A stretch of DNA of 64,000 nucleotides from Dyella japonica DSM 16301. Lineage in GTDB: Bacteria > Pseudomonadota > Gammaproteobacteria > Xanthomonadales > Rhodanobacteraceae. Within the stretch, counting starts at the first letter, position 1, and each line of letters begins with the position of its first letter. Position numbers and translations under genes: made by a program. The notes below the pieces were generated by a model. It had not been told where the DNA came from, made no database searches, and saw only the letters and a program-made list of their open reading frames with translations. The stretch covers positions 25,589-89,588 of the forward strand of contig NZ_JPLA01000042.1 of assembly GCF_001010355.1 (NCBI RefSeq). Reading direction: 5' to 3'. This document shows positions 17,091-25,367 of this stretch, one piece after another.

Positions 17091-18626
17091 ATGCTGCGAT
17101 GGATGGTGGCGATCGGGTTGGTCGTCGCCACCAGCGTCGCCAGCGCGGCTGACTCGCCGACCGCTGCGCAGCTCGATCCCATCGTCGATACGGTGATGGC
17201 GCGTTATCACCTGGCCGGACTGGCTGTCGGTGTGATCGACCATGGCCAGTTGATCTATACGCGCACGCTCGGCGAACGCGTGGCTGGCTCCGGCCAGCCG
17301 ATCACGCCCGATACGCTGTTCAAGATCGCTTCCAACAGCAAGGCGATGACTTCCACCCTGCTCGCCCGACTGGTGCAGGAAGGCAAGCTGCGCTGGGATG
17401 CGCCGGTGCGCAGCTACCTGCCCGGCTTCCGCATGGCCGATCCCTGGGTCACCGAGCATATGCAGGTGGGCGACCTGCTCACCCATCGCAGCGGCCTGCG
17501 CGAGGGCGCGGGCGACCTGATGCTGTGGCCGGAACCGAACGAGTTCACGCGCGAGGACATCGTGCATGCGCTGGCCTATCTCAAACCCGCGTACAGCTTT
17601 CGCGCCGGCTACGCCTACGACAACCTGCTTTATGTCGTCGCCGGCGAAGTGGCCGCGGCAGCGGGGCATGATCGCTACGACGCCCTGTTGCGTCGTGAAG
17701 TGTTCCAGCCACTCGGCCTAACGCGTTGCCAGATCGGTGCATGGCATCGCGATGATGTCGGCAATGTGGCCCAGCCGCATACGCGGGAGCATGACCGCAA
17801 CCTCGTGATCAACGCCGACGATGCGCAGATCCCCGATATCACGTCGGCCGCGGCCGGCGGTGTGCGTTGCAGCCTCACCGACATGCTGGCGTGGGCACGC
17901 AACTGGGTTGCACCAACGCCGCAACAACTGCAGTGGTTGACGCCCGAACAGCGCCAGATCCTGTGGACGCCGTACACGCCCATGCCGATCTCGGCGCGGC
18001 GGCGCGCCTGGGATGGCACGCGTCTCTACGCCTATGGTTACGGCTGGCGCATCGCCGATGTCGATGGCGTGCACACGGTGTCGCATACCGGCACGCTGTC
18101 GGGCATGTATTCGGCCATGACGTTGCTGCCAGATCGCAAAGCCGGTTTCGTCGTGCTGATCAACAGCGAGGCGGAAGACGCGCGCACGGTGCTGGTGGAG
18201 GCATTGACCAAGCAATTCACCTCGCCCGGCGATGCGCACGACGTCAACTGGTACGCCGACCAACTCGATCAAGCCGCGGCCACCACCCGCAAGGCAAGCA
18301 CCCCACCTGCATCGCAGCCGGCCAAGGCGGATGCACTGCGCAACCAGTGGGGCCAATGGCGCGCCCCCTGGTTCGGCGCCATCACCTTGTGCCCGAAAGG
18401 CGATGCACTGCGTTTCGTCGCAACCAAATCCCCCCGGCTGACGGGTACGGTCATGCGCGCCGGCCAGCGTTTCCTGGTGCATTGGGATCACGGCGATGCC
18501 GACGCGTGGCTGAACTTCCCCGGCGACGCCCATGGCAGCCTGCACATGAGCAAGGTCGATCCCGCCGCGGACTTCAGCTACGACTTCGAAGATCTCACCT
18601 TTCATCGGGAGCGCGGCTGTGAGTGA
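17091..18626 (+). CDS. Exported serine hydrolase, class C beta-lactamase fold, with C-terminal extra domain
   Basis: About 511 residues. The PBP-like active-site motifs are present: SNSK (Ser81, Lys84 in this numbering), YDN around 183-185 and HTG near 334. After a Pro/Ala-rich linker (about 405-425) there is a C-terminal beta domain resembling DUF3471. Relatives are D-aminopeptidases, D,D-carboxypeptidases or esterases. The start is uncertain: ATG at 17091 gives a normal signal peptide (MLRWMVAIGLVVATSVASA), while ATG at 17076 would overlap the dipeptidase gene by 11 bp. Between M19 and VanX-type peptidases, a D-amino-acid peptidase role is the best guess. Confidence 0.88.
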   Translation: MLRWMVAIGLVVATSVASAADSPTAAQLDPIVDTVMARYHLAGLAVGVIDHGQLIYTRTLGERVAGSGQPITPDTLFKIASNSKAMTSTLLARLVQEGKLRWDAPVRSYLPGFRMADPWVTEHMQVGDLLTHRSGLREGAGDLMLWPEPNEFTREDIVHALAYLKPAYSFRAGYAYDNLLYVVAGEVAAAAGHDRYDALLRREVFQPLGLTRCQIGAWHRDDVGNVAQPHTREHDRNLVINADDAQIPDITSAAAGGVRCSLTDMLAWARNWVAPTPQQLQWLTPEQRQILWTPYTPMPISARRRAWDGTRLYAYGYGWRIADVDGVHTVSHTGTLSGMYSAMTLLPDRKAGFVVLINSEAEDARTVLVEALTKQFTSPGDAHDVNWYADQLDQAAATTRKASTPPASQPAKADALRNQWGQWRAPWFGAITLCPKGDALRFVATKSPRLTGTVMRAGQRFLVHWDHGDADAWLNFPGDAHGSLHMSKVDPAADFSYDFEDLTFHRERGCE

Positions 18627-19338
18627 TCGCCCTCGCTTCATCCCCGGCTTCGCGCTGCTCGCCCTCGTCGCACTCGCCCATGCCGATGGCACGCCCCGGC
18701 TTTCGCCCGCAAACACGGCTGCCCAGGCAGGCCTGGTGGATATCCGCCAGCTCGCACCCGATATCGCCGAAGACATCAAGTACGCCGGCAGCGACAACTT
18801 TGTCGGCACGCCAGTGGAGGGCTACCTCGCGCCCAAATGCCTGCTGCTCAAGCCCGCCGCCGAAGCCCTGGCGCGCGTGGAGAGCGATCTGCGTGCACAG
18901 CACCAGCGGCTGAAGCTGTTCGACTGCTATCGACCGGCGCGCGCGGTTCAACACTTCGTGCGCTGGGCCGGCGACCTCGCCGACCAGCGCACCAAGGCCG
19001 CGCATTACCCCAAGCTCGACAAGAGTGCGCTGCTGGGCGACTACATCGCACCGGTGTCCGGCCATAGCCGCGGTGCCACGGTGGATCTTACGCTGATGCA
19101 ATGCGATGCCACCGATGCGCACTGCACGCCGCTCGATATGGGTACGGACTTCGACTACTTCGGCACCCTGGCCAACACCGATACGCCCGAAGCCAGCGCG
19201 GCGCAGCACGCCAACCGCGAGGTGTTGAAGCGCGCGATGGAGCGGGAGGGTTTCCGCAACTACGCGATGGAGTGGTGGCATTACACGCTGAGCCCTGAGC
19301 CCAGCCCCGACACCATCTACGACGTGCCGGTGCAATAG
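18619..19338 (+). CDS. Exported D-alanyl-D-alanine dipeptidase (VanX/DdpX family)
   Basis: A 239-residue zinc dipeptidase of family M15D. The hallmarks are in place: Arg105 in CYRPARA, zinc ligands His149 and Asp156 in SGHSRGATVD, then Glu218 and His221 in EWWHY, with spacings identical to VanX. It hydrolyses D-Ala-D-Ala. Unlike resistance-type VanX it starts with a hydrophobic export segment (residues 9-22) and has no vanH or vanA neighbours, so nutrient recovery from murein is more likely than glycopeptide resistance. It starts with GTG, overlapping the upstream gene by 8 bp, which indicates tight coupling in the operon. Confidence 0.92.
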   Translation: MSDRPRFIPGFALLALVALAHADGTPRLSPANTAAQAGLVDIRQLAPDIAEDIKYAGSDNFVGTPVEGYLAPKCLLLKPAAEALARVESDLRAQHQRLKLFDCYRPARAVQHFVRWAGDLADQRTKAAHYPKLDKSALLGDYIAPVSGHSRGATVDLTLMQCDATDAHCTPLDMGTDFDYFGTLANTDTPEASAAQHANREVLKRAMEREGFRNYAMEWWHYTLSPEPSPDTIYDVPVQ

Positions 19339-19367
19339 CTGCCCGGCCAGAGACGAGGCCTGATCCG

Positions 19368-20408
19368 ATGCGCAAGTGGGTTCTACTGTGTGCGGCTGCA
19401 CTGCTTTGCGCCCGCTTCGCGCATGCGAGCGAGGTCGACGACTTGATGTCCCGCTACCAGGGCGACGTCCCGGGTGCGTCCTTGCTGGTGATCAAGGACG
19501 GCAAACCCCTGGTCAGCCGCGGCTACGGATGGGCAAACCTCGAAACACACGAAGCCGCCACGCCCGCCAGCAACTACCGGCTCGCCTCGGTCAGCAAGCA
19601 ATTCACCGCGGCGGCCATCCTGCTCCTGGCCGAACGCGGCAAACTCAGCCTGGACGATCATGTTCGCCACTGGCTGCCGGAACTCCCTGCCGCGCACGAG
19701 CAGATCACGCTCCGGCAACTGCTCAGCCACGCTGGTGGCCTGATCGACTATGAAGACCTGATGCCCGCCAACGCCACCGCACAGATCAGCGATGCCGACG
19801 TGCTGCGCATGCTTGCCGCCGAACCGCGCAGCTATTTTCCGCCGGGCACCGCGTATCGCTACAGCAATGGCGGCTACGTGTTGCTGGGCTTGGTCGTGGA
19901 ACGCGCATCAGGACAACCGTTACCCGATTTCCTCGCGCAGAACATCTTCCAGCCGCTGGGCATGAGGCACACCTTGCTCTATGTGCGCGGCGGCCCTGAA
20001 GTGGCGCATCGCGCCTACGGCTACAGCGAGGAGAACGGGCACTGGTCGCGGACCGACCAGAGCCCCACCAGCGCGACACGCGGCGATGGCGGCATCTACT
20101 CGTCGATCGACGATCTCGCGCGCTGGGATGCGGCGCTCTACGATCATCGCCTGCTGTCCGATGGGTCGCGCCGCATCGCCTTCAGTGCGCAGAACAAGGT
20201 GAGCGACGAAGCCGACGTCGACAGCTACGGCTACGGCTGGCGCATCCACGGCGACGTGCTATGGCATTCGGGCGAGAGCATGGGCTTTCGCAACGTGATC
20301 ATCCGCTGGCCGAAGCAGCACCTGACGGTGATCCTGCTGAGCAACCGCAACGATCCTGAGCCCTATCGCACCGCGCTGGCGATCGGCCAGCCGTTCCTGC
20401 CGCGTTGA
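19368..20408 (+). CDS. Exported serine hydrolase, beta-lactamase/D,D-peptidase fold
   Basis: A 346-residue protein with signal peptide (ending AHA, residue 20) and the three PBP-like motifs: SVSK (Ser74, Lys77), YSN near 164-166 and HSG near 299. It lacks the extra C-terminal domain of the related gene two positions upstream. The 29-bp gap from the VanX-type gene makes it the last gene of the plus-strand operon. Relatives include D,D-carboxypeptidases, D-aminopeptidases and esterases; its place among murein-peptide enzymes favours the first two. Confidence 0.88.
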   Translation: MRKWVLLCAAALLCARFAHASEVDDLMSRYQGDVPGASLLVIKDGKPLVSRGYGWANLETHEAATPASNYRLASVSKQFTAAAILLLAERGKLSLDDHVRHWLPELPAAHEQITLRQLLSHAGGLIDYEDLMPANATAQISDADVLRMLAAEPRSYFPPGTAYRYSNGGYVLLGLVVERASGQPLPDFLAQNIFQPLGMRHTLLYVRGGPEVAHRAYGYSEENGHWSRTDQSPTSATRGDGGIYSSIDDLARWDAALYDHRLLSDGSRRIAFSAQNKVSDEADVDSYGYGWRIHGDVLWHSGESMGFRNVIIRWPKQHLTVILLSNRNDPEPYRTALAIGQPFLPR

Positions 20409-20409
20409 A

Positions 20410-20643
20410 TCAGGGAGTGCTGCGCCACGGGCGATAGCCGGGCAAGCGATGCGTGTCCTGGCGCGCCATCATCACGCGGGTGCCGCTGCCGCCGCGCGTG
20501 GCTTCGCGTTCGGCCAGCAGCGTGGCCAATTCCAGCGCATTGACCAGCACGCAACGCCGACCGACGGGCGAGCCGTCGCGCAACACGCGCCAGCCTTCGC
20601 CCTGTTGGCGCGAGACCAGGTATTCGATGATGGGGGCGTCCAT
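20410..20643 (-). CDS. Small conserved-looking protein of unknown function
   Basis: A 77-residue soluble protein beginning MDAPIIEYLVSRQQGEGWRV, with a short predicted beta-hairpin then a helix (NALELATLLAEREA) and a basic C-terminus. The pattern recalls small DUF2188-like proteins, but I do not recognise it firmly. A ribosome site (GGAG) lies 8-9 bp before the ATG. It converges with the serine hydrolase gene: only one base separates their stops. Nothing links it functionally to the neighbours. Confidence 0.65.
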   Translation of the reverse strand: MDAPIIEYLVSRQQGEGWRVLRDGSPVGRRCVLVNALELATLLAEREATRGGSGTRVMMARQDTHRLPGYRPWRSTP

Positions 20644-20732
20644 GAAGAAACTCCGTGCCAGGCTTGCGCCTGCACTGTGGGTCGGGGTTTCTAGACGTTA
20701 GCCAGCGCGCACCGGGGAAAACATCGGAATAA

Positions 20733-20771
20733 TCCGAAAAGGCCAGGGAGCCGGACAGAACCCGGCTCCCT
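20733..20771 (-). terminator. Terminator after the lipoprotein gene
   Basis: A perfect 10-bp stem (AGGGAGCCGG / CCGGCTCCCT) with a 7-nt loop. On the minus strand it is followed by GGCC and four T, 15 bp past the stop at 20786. Confidence 0.8.
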
Positions 20772-20785
20772 CACGCAGTTGCCGC

Positions 20786-21469
20786 TCAGTTGGCGGCGAT
20801 CCCGGCCTGCTGCAGCGGCACGCAGGCATCGCCGGCGCACTCGATCTGCACATCGGTGGATGCCGGGCACTGCGAACGGAACATCGCCCTGTTGCCATCG
20901 ACCATCACCACGTGGATGGCTCGATCGCACTGGCGAGAGGCCGCCACGTTCTGCGCGGCGTTGAACATGCTCTTGCTCACGCGACCGTCCAGGCTGGCCA
21001 GGCCATCGGCCGTGGGCGTGGCGTACGTCGCGCCCGGCGTCGCGTTGACGCTCGGATAGGTCGAGGCCAGCGCATACGCCGAAGGCAATGCGATGGTGAT
21101 CTTGTCCGGATAGTGATGCGCGGCGCCGTCCGCGAAATCGATGGCCAGGCCCACCACGCCGCCGATGATCAGGTTGCCCCACACCATGCCGCGGAGGCTG
21201 GAGTCATACGATTGCTGGGCAATCTGCTTGCCGTCCTTCTGGCAGGTCACGCTCAGATCGTGCGACGAGCGATGGACCACCGCCGTACCAGGCGTCGTCA
21301 CGCGCACCGGGTCGGTGCCATTGCTCAGCGTGCAATCGGCATGGATGCTCTGGTTCGCCGCACGCGTATCCACCTGCACCTTCTGATAGGGGCCACCGAT
21401 GATCGACGCGCACGCCGACACGCTCAAGGCACCCGCCATCACGACGGCCTTCTTCCCTAAATGCTTCAT
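20786..21469 (-). CDS. Putative lipoprotein
   Basis: A 227-residue protein with a lipoprotein signal: basic start, hydrophobic stretch, and lipobox ending at Cys20 (LSVSAC). After that comes a beta-rich domain with a PEGA-like look (SIHADCTLSNGTDPVRV), a glycine-rich hydrophobic segment about 90-110 (GMVWGNLIIGGVVGLAIDFADGA), and a Cys-containing C-terminus. This layout is common in Gram-negative lipoproteins of unknown role. The hydrophobic segment may insert in or lie against a membrane. It is transcribed alone, ending at a clear terminator. Confidence 0.85.
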   Translation of the reverse strand: MKHLGKKAVVMAGALSVSACASIIGGPYQKVQVDTRAANQSIHADCTLSNGTDPVRVTTPGTAVVHRSSHDLSVTCQKDGKQIAQQSYDSSLRGMVWGNLIIGGVVGLAIDFADGAAHHYPDKITIALPSAYALASTYPSVNATPGATYATPTADGLASLDGRVSKSMFNAAQNVAASRQCDRAIHVVMVDGNRAMFRSQCPASTDVQIECAGDACVPLQQAGIAAN

Positions 21470-21683
21470 GTCATTCCCCTGACTTGGTCCCGCGCATTCC
21501 CAGACGTCCCCCCCATGGACGTCCGTAGCGCCGGTTGAAACAGGTGGCGGTAATGCGCATCGCGTTCGTATTGCACGAACGCACTGTCAGACGACAGTTC
21601 GACGCAAGACAGTCAGCCCCCGTGACTGCGTCGCGCATTTTTATCGGAGACGCTAAAAAAAAACGAGGGGTTCGATATCTAAC

Positions 21684-22391
21684 TTATGGCCGAGGCAACG
21701 CCGGCGGAGCGAAGGCAAAAACTTGCGATGTATAGGTCTCGACGACCAGGCTGAAGGGGCGATTGGCCTGATCGAACAACAACGCACGATGCTCGAGCAC
21801 ATGCGGCGGCATCACCAGCGATGCGTCGCTGGCAGGCGGCAGCGTGGTCTTGCTTTCCCAGCCTTCGGGCAACGGCGACCACAGCAATTGCGCGGACAAA
21901 GTCTGCCGGCGGAAGTGCAAGGCTTGCACCACTTTGCCGAATGGCGTATCGGTGCTGTCCAATTCGCGATTCATCGCGTCGGTGAGGCGCGAGGGCACAT
22001 ACCAGTTGTCCGCTTCGGACAGCACGTGCTCGCCGCAGGCCAGTTGCACGCGGCGATAGCGCACGGGTTCGTCCGCACTGATCTGCAGCTGACCGCGCGC
22101 CTCCGGCGGCAGCGGCTTGTCCTGCCCCTGCACGCGCTCGGCGACGATCTTGGCGACCGGCGCGAGCTGATGCGCGGCACACCAGCGCTCCAGCGTGAGC
22201 GTGGCGCTGGGGTGACTGAGCAGCTCGGCGTTGAGCGACTGCAACAGCGCCAACGCCTCGAGTCGCGAAGTGGCATCGTCGCGCCAGACCGGCGCTGCCT
22301 GCGGTTCGCGTGCATGCAGCGGCGCCACCAGCAGGCTGCTGCCCAGACCCAGCGCACACGACCAGGCAGCTCCGCGTCGCACGCCGCGCAT
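21684..22391 (-). CDS. Exported chorismate lyase-like protein downstream of trpE
   Basis: A 235-residue protein with a likely signal peptide (MRGVRRGAAWSCALGLGSSL to about residue 27). The rest follows the order of secondary structure and several motifs of UbiC-type chorismate lyases: VRYRRVQLACGE with an Arg, then NWYVPSRL, TPFGKVVQ, and a final FSLVVETYTSQVF with a Glu where UbiC has its active-site Glu. UbiC makes 4-hydroxybenzoate from chorismate in the cytoplasm, so an exported version is odd. The gene starts 2 bp after the trpE stop, clearly coupled to a chorismate-using enzyme. The similarity is recalled, not computed, and function is open. Confidence 0.7.
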   Translation of the reverse strand: MRGVRRGAAWSCALGLGSSLLVAPLHAREPQAAPVWRDDATSRLEALALLQSLNAELLSHPSATLTLERWCAAHQLAPVAKIVAERVQGQDKPLPPEARGQLQISADEPVRYRRVQLACGEHVLSEADNWYVPSRLTDAMNRELDSTDTPFGKVVQALHFRRQTLSAQLLWSPLPEGWESKTTLPPASDASLVMPPHVLEHRALLFDQANRPFSLVVETYTSQVFAFAPPALPRP

Positions 22392-22393
22392 GC

Positions 22394-23869
22394 TCACAGG
22401 CCCTTGGCTGCCTGGGCCACGGCGCGGAACAGCGCACGGCCCTTGCTCATCGTTTCTTCCCACTCAGAGGCAGGATCGGAGTCGTAAACAATGCCTGCGC
22501 CAGCCTGGACGTGTAGACGTCCATCCTGGATGACGGCCGTGCGGATCGCGATGGCGGTATCCGCATCACCCCACCAGCCGATCCAGCCGATGGCGCCGGC
22601 GTAGATGTTGCGCTTGTACGGTTCCAGCTCCTGGATGATTTCCAGTGCGCGGATCTTGGGTGCGCCGCTGAGCGTGCCGGCCGGGAAGGTCGCCTTCAGC
22701 ACATCCATGTAACCCACCTCGGGGCGCACGCTGCCCTGCACCTGCGAGACGATGTGCATGACATGCGAGTAGCGCTCGACCACGAACGACTCGCTCACTT
22801 CCACGCTGCCGGTTTCGCTGATGCGGCCGATGTCATTGCGGCCCAGGTCGATCAGCATCACGTGTTCGGCGCGTTCTTTCGGATCGGCCAGCAGTTCGGC
22901 CTCGAGTGCCTGGTCTTCTTCCTCGGTGGCGCCGCGCTTGCGCGTGCCGGCGAGCGGACGCACCACCACCTTGCCGTCTTTGAGACGGGCCAGGATTTCC
23001 GGCGAGGAACCGACGATCTGCGTGTTGCCCAGGTCGACGAAGTACATGTACGGCGAGGGATTGAGCGCGCGCAGTGCGCGATACACATCCACCGGCCGTG
23101 CGTTGAAACCCACGCTCAGGCGCTGCGAAGGCACGACCTGGAAGATGTCGCCGGCGCGGATGTATTCCTTGGCGCGTTCCACCATCGCCTCGAATTCCTC
23201 CTTGGTGAAGGAGGATTTGAAGTCGCCTTCGTCCAGCGCCGTGCTCTGGTTGAGCTGCGGATACGACACGCCGCTCTGGCGCAGGCGATAAACCAGCGCA
23301 TCGAGCCGGCGCTGTGCCGCTGCGTACGCATGCGGCTGCGACGGATCGGCATGCACGATCAGGTACAGGCGGCCCTTGAGGTTGTCGAACACCGCGACTT
23401 CTTCGGCCAGCATCAGCAGCACGTCGGGCGTGCCCAGTTCGTCCGGACGATCCCACTGCGCCAGGCGCGGCTCGATATAGCCGATCGTCTCGAAACCGAA
23501 GTAACCCACAAGGCCGCCGCTGAACGCAGGCAGCTGCGGCAGGCGCGGCACGTCGTACTGCTTGCGCAGGGTTTCGATCTCGCCCAGCGGGTCGGCGACG
23601 TGGCGGCGTTCGGTCACTTCACCGGCGTCCTCCACTTCCAGCTCGTGGCCGCGGAAGCGGTACACGCGCCTGGCGGGCAGTCCGATGATGGAATAGCGCC
23701 CCCAGGTGGCGCCGCCCTCGACCGATTCGAACAGGAAGGTATACGGGCCATCGGCCAGCTTCAGGTACACCGACAGCGGCGTGTCGAGGTCGGAAAACAC
23801 CTCGCGCACCAGCGGGATACGGGTATGACCGAGCGCTGCCAGCGCGTCGAAATCGTCTCGGGAAATCAC
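22394..23869 (-). CDS. trpE: Anthranilate synthase component I
   Basis: A 491-residue chorismate-binding enzyme that converts chorismate and ammonia to anthranilate. The N-terminal domain carries the tryptophan-binding LFESVEGG region (feedback inhibition). The C-terminal domain has QVVPSQRLS, PSPYMYFVDLG, IVGSSPEILARL, RPLAGTRKRG, the ERAEHVMLIDLGRND segment and the FPAGTLSGAPKIRA signature. Its glutaminase subunit trpG lies about 20.5 kb away on the same strand, separated by the murein-peptide locus. A small exported chorismate-lyase-like gene follows directly. PabB is an alternative within the family, but the TrpE-type N-terminal region supports trpE. Confidence 0.95.
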   Translation of the reverse strand: MISRDDFDALAALGHTRIPLVREVFSDLDTPLSVYLKLADGPYTFLFESVEGGATWGRYSIIGLPARRVYRFRGHELEVEDAGEVTERRHVADPLGEIETLRKQYDVPRLPQLPAFSGGLVGYFGFETIGYIEPRLAQWDRPDELGTPDVLLMLAEEVAVFDNLKGRLYLIVHADPSQPHAYAAAQRRLDALVYRLRQSGVSYPQLNQSTALDEGDFKSSFTKEEFEAMVERAKEYIRAGDIFQVVPSQRLSVGFNARPVDVYRALRALNPSPYMYFVDLGNTQIVGSSPEILARLKDGKVVVRPLAGTRKRGATEEEDQALEAELLADPKERAEHVMLIDLGRNDIGRISETGSVEVSESFVVERYSHVMHIVSQVQGSVRPEVGYMDVLKATFPAGTLSGAPKIRALEIIQELEPYKRNIYAGAIGWIGWWGDADTAIAIRTAVIQDGRLHVQAGAGIVYDSDPASEWEETMSKGRALFRAVAQAAKGL

Positions 23870-24043
23870 GTGGGGATCCGGATGGCCAAGCTTGAACGGG
23901 CATTGTAGGGGCAGCGAGGCAGGGAACCGAAGCCTCCGCTGTCGATCTGCCGGCTGTTTGGGCCTCGCGCCGCTTGTTCAGCCGCGCCAGCACGCCTAAC
24001 CTTGGGTTATCGGTGCACAGGGCTGCATCCGCAGGGGAAATCG

Positions 24044-25255
24044 ATGGGTATGGACCACCGTTGCCTGGTACTTTCCGGTCGCCTGCTCGATGGGCAGGAC
24101 CCGACCGCCGTGCACGAACGCATGGCTGCTGCCTTCGGCATGGAGATGGCGGGCTTCCGCGAACGCGTTTTCTCGCGGGCGCCGTTGATCATCCGTCGCG
24201 GCCTGGAGGCCGATGCTGCCGAGGCGCAGGCGGCGCAACTGCGCAGCATGGGCGTGGAAGCGGATGTCTGGCCCGACGGCGAACGGCTCATCTGGCTGCG
24301 CCGCGACCAGCAGGTGCGCGGCCCGCTGCCCGAGGCGGCGCTGGCCCGCTATGCGCAAGAGGGCGACCAGTGGTGCCACGACGGCGGACAGAGCTGGTTC
24401 CCCTGGACACCTGCATCGACCAGCGCGGAGCCGCCACCGCTGCCCGCGCAGGAAGCTGCGACCGAGGCCGATGTGCCGCCGGCGACCGAGCCCTTGAGCG
24501 AGCCGCTGCTGCTGGATGCCGAGCACGGCTACGCCCCGCCGGAACCTCCGCCGCTGCCCGCCTCCACCGCGCCGCCTCCGCTGCGCAAGGCGTTTTCCAC
24601 CGCCGCCGTGTTTGCCGCCTTGTTCGCGGTGCTGGCATTGCTGTGGTACCCGCTTTCACCGGTCGCGCTGTTGCTGGCGCTTTGCACGCTGGCCTATCTG
24701 TTCCAGCGCCCCTTGCTGCGCGGGCGCGCGGTGGCGGTCGTTGCCGTGCTGATCAGTGTCGGCGCACTCGCGCTGTGGATGCACAAGCCGGCGGCCACTT
24801 TGGCGGCGCAGCCGTATGTGCCGAGACCGCTGGAGCCTTTGTCGAAAAGCGCGCCGGCCACCGTGGCCAGCAATCAATGCATGGCCAAGACCGCCGCACC
24901 GAAGAACGACGAAGACCGCTTCCTGCTCACCGGCCAACGCCTGCTGACCGGCCGCGCCCAGCGCAAGGGCGACACCTATGTGGCAGAAGCCGCCGTCTCG
25001 GTCGACGAGCAGTGCCAGCCCAACGCATTGCAGCTCTATGTCTTCCACAACGGCGTGTTCATCGGCACGGCCTTGGATACAGCGACCCGTTTGGCCAATA
25101 CCAAGCTGACCGATTTCGACCTGGTCGATGACCAGCACCTGCGCGTCACCCTGGCCGAGTGCACCGATAAGCCGGCCAGCTGCGCGGCCACCACGGTGCG
25201 GCAGATCGCGGTGATGCCGGGTGGTGGTGGGTGGACGTTGGGGGAGATGAAGTAA
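24044..25255 (+). CDS. Membrane protein with GYF-like (DUF4339) domain
   Basis: A 403-residue protein. Residues 1-75 form an alpha/beta domain of unknown type, and residues 80-120 a GYF_2/DUF4339-like module (QVRGPLPEAALARYAQEGDQ, ending in SWFPW). A Pro/Ala-rich linker follows to about 185. Three hydrophobic segments (about 190-250) are then followed by a C-terminal extracytoplasmic domain with paired cysteines. The start at 24044 follows AGGGGA; a longer frame is open but lacks a ribosome site. Such proteins are common and uncharacterised in Xanthomonadales. Divergent from trpE; convergent with the kinase gene across a REP-like palindrome. Confidence 0.82.
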   Translation: MGMDHRCLVLSGRLLDGQDPTAVHERMAAAFGMEMAGFRERVFSRAPLIIRRGLEADAAEAQAAQLRSMGVEADVWPDGERLIWLRRDQQVRGPLPEAALARYAQEGDQWCHDGGQSWFPWTPASTSAEPPPLPAQEAATEADVPPATEPLSEPLLLDAEHGYAPPEPPPLPASTAPPPLRKAFSTAAVFAALFAVLALLWYPLSPVALLLALCTLAYLFQRPLLRGRAVAVVAVLISVGALALWMHKPAATLAAQPYVPRPLEPLSKSAPATVASNQCMAKTAAPKNDEDRFLLTGQRLLTGRAQRKGDTYVAEAAVSVDEQCQPNALQLYVFHNGVFIGTALDTATRLANTKLTDFDLVDDQHLRVTLAECTDKPASCAATTVRQIAVMPGGGGWTLGEMK

Positions 25256-25285
25256 CGCGATGCCGTTGGCGGATCCCTCACCCTC

Positions 25286-25350
25286 TGTGGGAGCGCACCC
25301 TGTGCGCGACGGCCACCGACAGAGCGTCGCGCACAGGGTGCGCTCCCACA
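25286..25350. repeat. REP-like inverted pair between convergent genes
   Basis: Two 25-bp arms (TGTGGGAGCGCACCCTGTGC.. and its reverse complement) lie 15 bp apart. Each arm also contains its own hairpin (GCGCAC-CCT-GTGCGC). It sits between the stops of the GYF-domain gene and the histidine kinase gene. Confidence 0.9.
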
Positions 25351-25367
25351 GGGGTAATCGCCTCAGG

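Noticed and set aside
18619..19338. Glycopeptide resistance gene
   Set aside because: VanX motifs are intact but vanH, vanA and vanRS are absent and the protein is exported, so resistance is not supported.
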